Source of the DNA: Deltaproteobacteria bacterium
GTDB taxonomy: Bacteria > Desulfobacterota > DSM-4660 > Desulfatiglandales > Desulfatiglandaceae
Length of the DNA stretch: 5,860 nt
Direction of reading: 5' to 3'
Assembly: GCA_011051075.1 (NCBI GenBank)
Contig: DREN01000407.1
Location: 1-5,860 of the forward strand
Notes under the pieces: model-generated
What the model was told of the DNA's origin: nothing
The model's database searches: none
What the model saw: the letters and a program-made list of their open reading frames with translations, nothing else
Translations under genes and position numbers: made by a program
Part shown: one piece after another, positions 1-4,879 of the stretch
Layout: every line of letters begins with the position of its first letter
Position numbering within the stretch: position 1 is the first letter of the stretch

Positions 1-256
1 CAACTACATAGACCCCCTTGACGCCTGCACAATAGACCTTTTTCCAGGATGCCTCACCTCAGAGGTCAAAGGTGTGGGCAATGCTGCCGGGCATGGGGCC
101 TGCCTGGCCCTGCTTGACAGGGACAAGAGAGAAGAGGCCGGGCGGATCGCCGCACAAATGGAATATGAGGAGCTTGCGGCCACAGCCCGTTTTCAGGAAC
201 TATTTGTGACGGGCATGTTTTTCCCCGCAGCCAGAGACTATGAAGATGAATTCTGA
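1..256 (+). CDS. C-terminal part of RACo/RACE-type corrinoid-activating ASKHA protein (5' end outside window)
   Basis: The reading frame is open from base 2 to the TGA at 254-256 and gives about 84 residues with no start of its own inside the window. The stretch around VGNAAGHGACLALLDRDKR, then a Glu-Tyr-Glu-Glu-Leu segment, then FQELFVTGMFFP is the pattern I know from the C-terminal ASKHA (DUF4445) domain of reductive activators of corrinoid proteins. In full-length members an N-terminal 2Fe-2S domain precedes the ATPase-like domain. These proteins use ATP to re-reduce Co(II) corrinoid to Co(I) in methyltransferase systems such as acetogenic or methoxyaromatic O-demethylation and acetyl-CoA pathway corrinoid proteins. 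The 2Fe-2S domain lies outside the window and cannot be checked. The gene overlaps the next one by 17 bases, which suggests translational coupling. The family call is from memory of the motif. Confidence 0.75.
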   Translation, partial: NYIDPLDACTIDLFPGCLTSEVKGVGNAAGHGACLALLDRDKREEAGRIAAQMEYEELAATARFQELFVTGMFFPAARDYEDEF

Positions 257-1640
257 TCTGGACAGGACCCTCGACTCCCTGGTGGAGAGCTTCTACGACG
301 GCGTGATCTTTATCGAAAACGACCAGGTGGTCAGGGTGAACAGCAGCTTCAGCCGGATAACGGGGCTCAAGGAGGAGTCGATCCTGGGCCAGCGGATAGA
401 TGACCTTGACGGAGAAACCCACATATGCCTCCACACCATTCAGGAGGTGGCCCGCCTGGTAAAGAGGCTGAACAGGAGCGTTACCAGTATGGGTAAACTC
501 ATGCAAGGCAACGAGATTTACGTAACAGCCACCCCCGTGAGCCTGAAAGGTCCCCTCAAGTACATTATCGTAAACGTGCGGGACATAACCGAACTGCAGT
601 TCCTGAAGGAAGAGGTTTCAAGGCTCATGGCCTTGTACCTCTCAACACCTGAAGAGGCCCGCATCTCTCAGCTCGCAGGAGACGAGATCATAGCTGAAAA
701 CCGGATCATGCGGGGAATCCTTGATATGGTTGCCAGGGTGGCACAGGTGGATTCGGTGGTCCTGTTTGAAGGTGAAAGCGGCACGGGCAAGGAGGTGCTG
801 GCCAGGTTGATCCATCGCCTGGGCGCGCGCAGGAAAGGCCCATTTATACCTGTAAATTGCGGGGCCATTCCGGAGACCCTCTTTGAATCGGAGCTGTTCG
901 GTTATGTGAGAGGCGCGTTCACCGGTGCTGCAAAGGATGGAAAGCCAGGGCTTTTCGAACTGGCAAACGGAGGCATAATCTTCTTGGATGAGATTGGAGA
1001 GATGCCCCTGAACTGCCAGGTAAAACTCCTCAAGGTCATTGAGGACCAGGAGGTGATGCGCATAGGTGATGTAAAGCCCACCACCCTGAACGCGCGTATC
1101 TTAGCCGCATCCAACCGGGATCTGCCGGAAATGGTAAAACAGGGGAAATTTCGTGAGGATCTTTTCTACAGGCTCTACGTGGTCCCCATCCTGGTCCCAC
1201 CCCTCAGGGAACGGAGGGAGGACATCTTTCCCCTGGCCTGGCATTTCCTGCGTCATTACAACGGCAGGTTTAACCAGTCCAAGACCTTTTCCCGGGAGAT
1301 AATACAGATCATGGAGTCTTATGAGTGGCCCGGAAATGTGAGGGAGCTGCAGAATATTGTTGAACGAATGGTCATCATGAGCGATAAAGAGATCCTTGAG
1401 CCGGAGCACCTGCCCCCCTCCATTTACAGCACGGGGGCGGACAACGGCTCCATGATCCAGGTCAACGGGGTCATGCCCCTGGCCTGGGCCAGGGAGACCG
1501 TGGAGAAGAAGCTCCTTTCCAATGCTCTGGCACTGAGGGGTACCACCAGGGAGGCGGCACGGGTGCTGGGTGTGGATCATTCCACCGTGGTGCGCAAACT
1601 CCGGAAATACGGCATAAGGCCGGGTAACAGACAGTCCTGA
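240..1640 (+). CDS. sigma-54-dependent transcriptional activator, PAS - AAA+ - TyrR-like HTH
   Basis: This 466-residue protein is a complete bacterial enhancer-binding protein. Residues about 8-118 form a PAS sensory domain (GVIFIENDQVVRVNSSFSRITG), followed by a short helical linker (118-140). The AAA+ domain (about 145-380) has Walker A GESGTGKE at 178-185, the sigma-54 contact loop GAFTGA at 225-230, Walker B IIFLDE at 246-251, the arginine-finger region FREDLFYRL at 304-312 and the sensor II motif WPGNVREL at 363-370. The C-terminal HTH (about 431-459, TTREAARVLGVDHSTVVRKL) is of the TyrR-like kind rather than the Fis kind. There is no response-regulator receiver domain, so a small ligand or redox state sensed by PAS is more likely than phosphorylation. 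ATG at 240 and ATG at 246 are both possible starts; neither has a strong Shine-Dalgarno. The overlap with the corrinoid activator suggests it controls that operon, which is inference. Confidence 0.95.
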   Translation: MKMNSDLDRTLDSLVESFYDGVIFIENDQVVRVNSSFSRITGLKEESILGQRIDDLDGETHICLHTIQEVARLVKRLNRSVTSMGKLMQGNEIYVTATPVSLKGPLKYIIVNVRDITELQFLKEEVSRLMALYLSTPEEARISQLAGDEIIAENRIMRGILDMVARVAQVDSVVLFEGESGTGKEVLARLIHRLGARRKGPFIPVNCGAIPETLFESELFGYVRGAFTGAAKDGKPGLFELANGGIIFLDEIGEMPLNCQVKLLKVIEDQEVMRIGDVKPTTLNARILAASNRDLPEMVKQGKFREDLFYRLYVVPILVPPLRERREDIFPLAWHFLRHYNGRFNQSKTFSREIIQIMESYEWPGNVRELQNIVERMVIMSDKEILEPEHLPPSIYSTGADNGSMIQVNGVMPLAWARETVEKKLLSNALALRGTTREAARVLGVDHSTVVRKLRKYGIRPGNRQS

Positions 1641-1784
1641 TATTGGAAACTCCAGGCCGGGCAAGGCGGGCATTCTGTATCTGCTCCCGTTTGGTCGTGC
1701 CCTGGAAGCCGCTCTCACAGAGATTGCAGCGAACTTGCGTTGGTGGTATTGAATCTAAGACTCTAAAGGAGAACAGGAATACCC

Positions 1785-2633
1785 ATGGAACTTACCGAAA
1801 CCAGATACGAGGTTGACAGGGGCGTTGCCACCGTTACCCTGAACCGGCCCGAGAAAATGAACGCCTTTACCCATACCATGAGAAGAGAACTTATCGAACT
1901 GTTCACCCTGGCCGACCAGGACGACGGGGTCCGGGTGGTGCTGGTGACCGGCGCGGGCAGGGCCTTTTGCGCTGGCGCAGACCTGTCCGGGGGCGGTTCA
2001 ACCTTTGACCGATCCCGGAAAAGCCAAATTGGAGAACATCGGGACGGCGGAGGCCAGGTCGCCCTGAGCATATTCAGGTGCCGGAAACCGGTGATCGCCG
2101 CCATAAACGGGCATGCGGTGGGAATCGGTATCACAATGACTCTGGCCATGGACATGAGGATCGCGGCAGAAGACGCGAAGATCGGCTTTGTCTTTGCCAG
2201 AAGGGGTGTTGTGCCCGAGGCATGCTCCTCCTGGTTCCTGTCCCGCATCGTGGGGATTGCCAAGGCCACTGAATTTGTGTATACCGGGCGCATATTCAGG
2301 GCCCTGGAAGAAGTGAACTCCGGTCTTTTCAACTACGTGGTGCCGGGCTCCAGGGTCCTTGACAAGGCCATGGAGATCGCGAGGGAGATCGCGGATCATA
2401 CCTCGGCCGTGTCCGTGGCCCTGAGCAAGGCCCTTCTGTGGCACGGTTTGAGTGAAGACGATCCCCAGTCCGTGCATCTTGTGGATTCCCGCTGTTTCTA
2501 CTGGATGGGAAGGCAGGGGGACGCAAAGGAGGGGATAGAGAGTTTTCTGGAAAAGCGTCCTCCCCGATTCACCATGAAGGCATCAACCGATATGCCTGAT
2601 TTTTATCCCTGGTGGAAGGAGCCTAAAGTGTAA
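1785..2633 (+). CDS. crotonase-superfamily enoyl-CoA hydratase/isomerase
   Basis: This 282-residue protein has the crotonase fold signatures: VATVTLNRPEKMNAF at 14-28, the oxyanion-hole segment FCAGADL at 61-67, and INGHAVGIG at 108-116. The two catalytic glutamates of classical enoyl-CoA hydratase (rat E144 and E164) appear to be replaced, by Thr at 118 and Phe at 136. A glutamate is present at 145 in the motif VVPEACSSWFL. That site matches the catalytic Glu of peroxisomal/yeast-type delta3,delta2-enoyl-CoA isomerase (motif SPEGCSS), so double-bond isomerisation in fatty acyl-CoA oxidation is the better guess than hydration. The C-terminal region after 250 (ending DFYPWWKEPKV) is rich in aromatic and basic residues. 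Two purine-rich sites precede ATG 1785: AAAGGAG at 1765-1771 and AGGAA at 1775-1779. The acyl-CoA substrate cannot be read from sequence. Confidence 0.93.
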   Translation: MELTETRYEVDRGVATVTLNRPEKMNAFTHTMRRELIELFTLADQDDGVRVVLVTGAGRAFCAGADLSGGGSTFDRSRKSQIGEHRDGGGQVALSIFRCRKPVIAAINGHAVGIGITMTLAMDMRIAAEDAKIGFVFARRGVVPEACSSWFLSRIVGIAKATEFVYTGRIFRALEEVNSGLFNYVVPGSRVLDKAMEIAREIADHTSAVSVALSKALLWHGLSEDDPQSVHLVDSRCFYWMGRQGDAKEGIESFLEKRPPRFTMKASTDMPDFYPWWKEPKV

Positions 2634-2652
2634 GGAGCAGCGTTGAACATGT

Positions 2653-2666
2653 AACGTCCAACGTCC
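2653..2666 (+). repeat. two tandem copies of heptamer AACGTCC
   Basis: AACGTCC occurs at 2653-2659 and again at 2660-2666, followed by AATG. A related AACAT/CGTTG stretch lies just upstream at 2641-2650. This short degenerate array lies 20 bases after the crotonase stop codon. It may be the decayed end of a longer heptamer repeat; no function is implied. Confidence 0.4.
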
Positions 2667-2732
2667 AATGAAAACCGGACACCAGGTTTGATCGCTTTGG
2701 TCATTTTTCCCTCTTATGCGGTTTTGACAGGG

Positions 2733-2752
2733 GAGGGCCGCAACTGGCCCTC
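2733..2752 (+). promoter_or_regulatory. 7-bp perfect hairpin just before the EI24-family start codon
   Basis: GAGGGCC at 2733-2739 and GGCCCTC at 2746-2752 pair perfectly around the 6-base loop GCAACT. The stem ends 12 bases before ATG 2765 and directly abuts the ribosome-binding site GGAG (2756-2759). There is no U-tract, so it is not a normal intrinsic terminator. It could affect translation initiation or be a chance GC-rich fold. Confidence 0.4.
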
Positions 2753-2764
2753 TGCGGAGAAGAG

Positions 2765-3502
2765 ATGAGCTTCATCGATGGAATAGGCTATAATTTCCGG
2801 GGACTGGTATTGGGCCTCAAGACACCCAGGCTCCTTTTCTGGGGCCTGCTAAGATTCTGCCTGGTGGTTCTGATAACCGTTGTTTCGGCCACCCTGATCC
2901 TGGTGTACCATCAGGATATCCTGAATCTCATATGGGAAAGGCCCGAGAGTTACTGGATCGTGTGGCTGTGGTATATCACATCCTGGCTCCTCTCCCTCTG
3001 CCTGGTAGGTCTGTCGGCCGTTATCTCCTACCTGGTCTCGCAGATCCTGTTCAGCGTCCTGATCATGGATCATATGTCCAGGATAACGGAGATCATGAAG
3101 AGAGGCCGGGCCACAGAGGCGGAAAGTGTCCCCATCCTCAAGCTGTTCGGCTATCTCGTGATGCAGGAGATCCCCAGGGCGATCCTTCCAGTAATCTTCT
3201 CCATCCTGCTGATGTTGGTGGGGTGGTTAACTCCCCTGGGACCTGTGGTAATGCTCATCTCCTCGGGGCTTGCCGCCCTGTTCCTCGCATGGGACAATAC
3301 CGACCTGATCCCCGCAAGACAGCTTGTCCCCTTCAAGACCCGGGTTGGTTTCTTGCTGAAGTCTCTTCCATTTCACCTGGGCTTCGGGCTCCCTTTCCTG
3401 ATACCGGTCCTGAACATCCTCCTCCTCTCCTTTGCCCCGGTGGGGGCCACCCTCTTCCATGTGGACAGGAACGACCATAATATGCTCAGGACCAATCCTT
3501 AA
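2765..3502 (+). CDS. EI24/CysZ-type integral membrane protein
   Basis: This 245-residue, strongly hydrophobic protein has predicted membrane segments at about 24-48, 66-101, 138-176 (broken near PLGP at 157-160) and 205-232. The last segment, FLIPVLNILLLSFAPVGATL (211-230), is the conserved C-terminal signature of the EI24 domain family, which includes E. coli CysZ, a sulfate transporter. The family is typically 230-260 residues, so this one is full length. A charged cytosolic-looking stretch lies at 102-122. No sulfate-assimilation genes are visible, so a sulfate-uptake role is only a family-based possibility and no symbol is given. The start at ATG 2765 is supported by GGAG at 2756-2759. 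The gene is convergent with the toxin-antitoxin operon downstream. Confidence 0.85.
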   Translation: MSFIDGIGYNFRGLVLGLKTPRLLFWGLLRFCLVVLITVVSATLILVYHQDILNLIWERPESYWIVWLWYITSWLLSLCLVGLSAVISYLVSQILFSVLIMDHMSRITEIMKRGRATEAESVPILKLFGYLVMQEIPRAILPVIFSILLMLVGWLTPLGPVVMLISSGLAALFLAWDNTDLIPARQLVPFKTRVGFLLKSLPFHLGFGLPFLIPVLNILLLSFAPVGATLFHVDRNDHNMLRTNP

Positions 3503-3510
3503 GGATGTCC
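3489..3510. repeat. inverted repeat over the stop codon of the EI24-family gene
   Basis: ATCCTTAAGGAT at 3495-3506 is a perfect 12-bp palindrome spanning the TAA stop (3500-3502). It is extended by GGAC (3489-3492) and GTCC (3507-3510), with a 2-base bulge on the left arm. It lies in the 65-bp convergent gap and could be a weak bidirectional 3'-end structure. No clear U-run follows, so terminator function is doubtful. Confidence 0.3.
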
Positions 3511-3567
3511 CTCTCACTCTTTACAATTCACAAATCAAGCTTTGACCCCTTTCCCACAGGTTATGCC

Positions 3568-3888
3568 TTAAAGGTCCAGGTGGATCGTAATAGCCTGTCC
3601 TATACCCTCCATCTCAGAGGAGGAAATCGATCCAGCCCGATCTATTAGCCGCTTCTTGCTCACCGTAGTAAGCTGATCGGCCATGGCTTTGGCCTTTTTC
3701 CCACGAAGCGTTACATATGTTTCGCTTGGGTAGAGTTTACCAACACTGCTCGTCAGGGGCACGACTTGGACTCTATTAAGGAACTGGTTGGCAGCATCAT
3801 TGCTTACGATGACCGCCGGTCGCTGCTTGCGGATTTCACCACCCACGGAAGGGTCAAAAATAACCCACCACACATCACCTCTCTTCAT
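3568..3888 (-). CDS. mazF: MazF/PemK-family type II toxin (mRNA interferase)
   Basis: This 106-residue protein has the full MazF layout. An N-terminal MKRGDVWWVIFDPSVGGE strand-loop is followed by KQRPAVIVSND (21-31), with the expected catalytic Arg at 23. VVPLTSS (42-48) carries the expected catalytic Thr at 46, and DQLTTVSKKRL (71-81) is the usual dimer-side motif. Known family members are sequence-specific single-strand endoribonucleases that cut mRNA or structured RNA at short motifs; the cleavage motif here cannot be predicted. The ATG overlaps the end of the antitoxin gene by 14 bases (3875-3888), with GGAG about nine bases upstream, so translation is probably coupled. Length and active-site residues look intact. 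Confidence 0.95.
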   Translation of the reverse strand: MKRGDVWWVIFDPSVGGEIRKQRPAVIVSNDAANQFLNRVQVVPLTSSVGKLYPSETYVTLRGKKAKAMADQLTTVSKKRLIDRAGSISSSEMEGIGQAITIHLDL

Positions 3889-4105
3889 CGTTTATGTCTC
3901 CAAATGTGCCTTCGGCCCACTCAAGGGCTTCGGATTCCCGGACATGATCGGCAGCCATCTCTTTATATGCAGCATACGTATCATTCTTGACAACATGCGG
4001 GCGAACCAACTCTTGGATAAAACGACTGATTTTTCCCGGTCCAATGACTGCCCGTAAGCCGTTATAGACCTCCTCGTCTATGGTCAATGTAAGTTTCTTT
4101 TGCAT
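3875..4105 (-). CDS. ribbon-helix-helix antitoxin paired with MazF
   Basis: This 76-residue protein begins MQKKLTLTIDEEVYNGL, a beta strand and helix 1 of a ribbon-helix-helix (CopG/MetJ-like) domain. GKISRFIQELVRPHV (24-38) forms helix 2. The acidic C-terminal half (SEALEWAEGTFGDINDEER, 58-76) is the expected toxin-binding tail. ATG 4105 is chosen over a GTG nine bases further upstream (4114), because AAGAGG at 4119-4114 on the minus strand is a good Shine-Dalgarno eight bases before the ATG and would overlap the GTG. By analogy with the family it neutralises MazF by wrapping its active site and represses its own operon. It is RHH-type, not the AbrB/SpoVT-type fold of E. coli MazE, so no mazE symbol is assigned. 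Confidence 0.9.
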   Translation of the reverse strand: MQKKLTLTIDEEVYNGLRAVIGPGKISRFIQELVRPHVVKNDTYAAYKEMAADHVRESEALEWAEGTFGDINDEER

Positions 4106-4128
4106 CACAAACACCTCTTTATAAATTG

Positions 4129-4145
4129 CACGTATAATACACGTG
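4129..4145. promoter_or_regulatory. 17-bp palindrome over the -10 box, probable antitoxin operator
   Basis: CACGTATAATACACGTG matches its reverse complement at seven of eight paired positions, with CACGT and ACGTG as outer arms. It covers the whole -10 element of the toxin-antitoxin promoter. Ribbon-helix-helix antitoxins usually bind such short palindromes to repress their own operon, so this is the natural candidate operator. Binding is inferred, not shown. Confidence 0.65.
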
Positions 4146-4162
4146 TTCTGTTTTTATGTCAA
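4134..4162 (-). promoter_or_regulatory. sigma-70-type promoter of the toxin-antitoxin operon
   Basis: On the minus strand, TTGACA (4162-4157) is separated by exactly 17 bases from TATTAT (4139-4134). This is a perfect -35 and a one-mismatch -10 at optimal spacing. Transcription should begin near 4127, leaving a leader of about 22 bases before the antitoxin ATG at 4105. Confidence 0.8.
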
Positions 4163-4227
4163 GAGGTCAGAAAGATTTTTCTAAAGGCGATCCTGATTAT
4201 GCCATTGTGCGGGGGGAGGGGGTCACA

Positions 4228-4350
4228 TCAAACCCTGCCCCTTCCCTTGAACCGGTCCGCAAACTCCGTATATTGAACCGTCTGATGTGCGTTACGCAGG
4301 GCCATTGCATTGCCCTTGAGAGCTTGGCGTTGCTGGTCTGATGTAGGCTT
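4228..4350 (-). pseudogene. possible remnant of a coding C-terminus
   Basis: The minus strand has a 40-codon open stretch from 4350 to 4231, ending with TGA at 4230-4228 and preceded in frame by TGA at 4353-4351. The translation contains the segment ALKGNAMALRNAHQTVQYTE, then FADRFKGRGRV. This has the composition and codon use (GCC, CTG, CGT, CAG, GTT) of a real helical, basic protein end rather than of random sequence. There is no ribosome-binding site and the only ATG is internal. I do not recognise the family; a transposase or integrase end is possible but unproven. Confidence 0.3.
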
Positions 4351-4449
4351 TCAGATTATATGGGCGGTAAAAAAGGGGTGATATTTTCAGATTCTTGTTT
4401 TTAATGGATATACTGAAATGACAAAGTTCTTCGGCCCAATGGGGCATAT

Positions 4450-4477
4450 CCGGGGCGACTGGGGGCAGTCACCCCGG
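4450..4477. repeat. strong GC-rich inverted repeat (hairpin)
   Basis: CCGGGG (4450-4455) pairs with CCCCGG (4472-4477) and, inside it, GACTG (4457-4461) pairs with CAGTC (4466-4470). There is one C/A mismatch between the two stems and a GGGG loop. Eleven of twelve pairs match, so it would fold stably as RNA or single-stranded DNA on either strand. Confidence 0.65.
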
Positions 4478-4491
4478 GTTTCAGGTCGATG

Positions 4492-4528
4492 TTTAGCGGT
4501 AAACGACAGGTTGTCGTTTATCGCTAAA
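4492..4528. repeat. 17-bp inverted repeat with 3-base loop
   Basis: TTTAGCGGTAAACGACA (4492-4508) and TGTCGTTTATCGCTAAA (4512-4528) are reverse complements apart from one position (G4499 with T4521, a wobble pair in plus-strand RNA). The loop is GGT. This is the longest palindrome in the window. No U-run follows directly, so it is not a typical terminator; a repeat-element stem or a regulatory RNA stem is more likely. Confidence 0.75.
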
Positions 4529-4702
4529 GCCAAGTGAAAAACATCTTCTATGGCATTACCTTTCCCCTCTTGGGGCCATTTTCCAGCCCAAAGCCGACAC
4601 TTCTTTCGCCGATGTAACTCTACTTCATTTTTCCGGCACAATTTTCGTAAGAAATATCTCCCAGGCGCGTCAAACCATAAGAATCTTGAAATCAGGGCAA
4701 CA

Positions 4703-4719
4703 CAAGGGACGGTCCTTTG
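4703..4719. repeat. REP-like imperfect palindrome
   Basis: CAAGGGACGGTCCTTTG is palindromic at seven of eight pairs around a central G. The GGGACGGTCC core resembles short dispersed palindromes I associate with deltaproteobacterial genomes and REP-associated transposases. That resemblance is from memory and the copy number cannot be tested here. Confidence 0.4.
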
Positions 4720-4778
4720 GCATATTATTGCATGAATTAGCGCAAACTGCCAAAAGATCAATGCCAAATTAAGCGCAG

Positions 4779-4795
4779 AAAAAGCGCGCTTTTTT
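4779..4795. terminator. A-tract / GCGCGC / T-tract palindrome, possible bidirectional intrinsic terminator
   Basis: AAAAAGCGCGCTTTTT (4779-4794) is a perfect 16-bp palindrome followed by one more T. As RNA it gives a weak six-pair stem (AAAAAG/CTTTTT) with a CGCG loop, and U-rich 3' sides on both strands. The T-tract can pair instead with the following A-tract (CTTTTTT 4789-4795 with AAAAAAG 4798-4804). The stem is low in GC, so termination strength is uncertain. Confidence 0.3.
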
Positions 4796-4879
4796 CAAAA
4801 AAAGTTCACCCGTTGTGACCGGATCTGTCAAACACCTCTGTTATCATGGCTCCAACTTCAGCAAAAGGAGGCCCCAAAA

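Larger units (their letters stand above)
4163..4864. other. gene-poor, hairpin-rich interval
   Basis: This stretch of about 700 bases between the toxin-antitoxin promoter and the ribosome-binding site of the ARPP-1 gene holds no intact gene I can support. A 126-codon minus-strand frame (4387-4767) has a Cys/Arg-rich composition with no recognisable domain, and its length may owe more to the palindromes inside it. The interval contains a degraded coding fragment (4231-4350), a purine/pyrimidine-strand-biased GC-rich stretch at 4211-4246, and the inverted repeats listed separately. Parts of it are AT-richer than the flanking genes. It may be accessory DNA or a decayed mobile element. Confidence 0.5.

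Noticed and set aside
1101..1718. 205-codon minus-strand frame opposite the sigma-54 activator
   Set aside because: It is antisense to the well-supported AAA+ and HTH coding sequence and shows no domain; it is a shadow of high-GC coding DNA.
1763..2332. Minus-strand frame of 189 codons opposite the crotonase gene
   Set aside because: The plus strand carries an unmistakable crotonase here; the antisense translation is Ser/Arg/Pro-rich and unrelated to known proteins.
4156..4341. 61-codon plus-strand reading frame starting in the toxin-antitoxin promoter
   Set aside because: The start overlaps the -35 of the opposite promoter, there is no ribosome-binding site, and the translation has no family character.
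4280..4344. Direct repeat GTCTGATGT at 4280-4288 and 4336-4344, as a possible target-site duplication
   Set aside because: Only 47 bases separate the copies, no inverted repeats lie just inside them, and 9-base repeats can occur by chance at this scale.
4717..4732. TTGGCAT...TTGCA, resembling a sigma-54 -24/-12 promoter before the ARPP-1 gene
   Set aside because: The GG and GC pairs are 9 bases apart instead of the required 10, and the site is about 150 bases from the start codon.
4387..4767. 126-codon minus-strand reading frame
   Set aside because: It has no recognisable domain, a Cys/Arg-rich composition typical of a chance frame, no clear ribosome-binding site, and passes through several large palindromes.
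4813..4847. TTGTGA and TATCAT as a promoter for the ARPP-1 gene
   Set aside because: The spacing is 23 bases, too long for a sigma-70 promoter.
3503..4864. CRISPR array or tRNA/rRNA in the gene-poor part
   Set aside because: There is no regularly spaced direct repeat and no cloverleaf or rRNA-like sequence.
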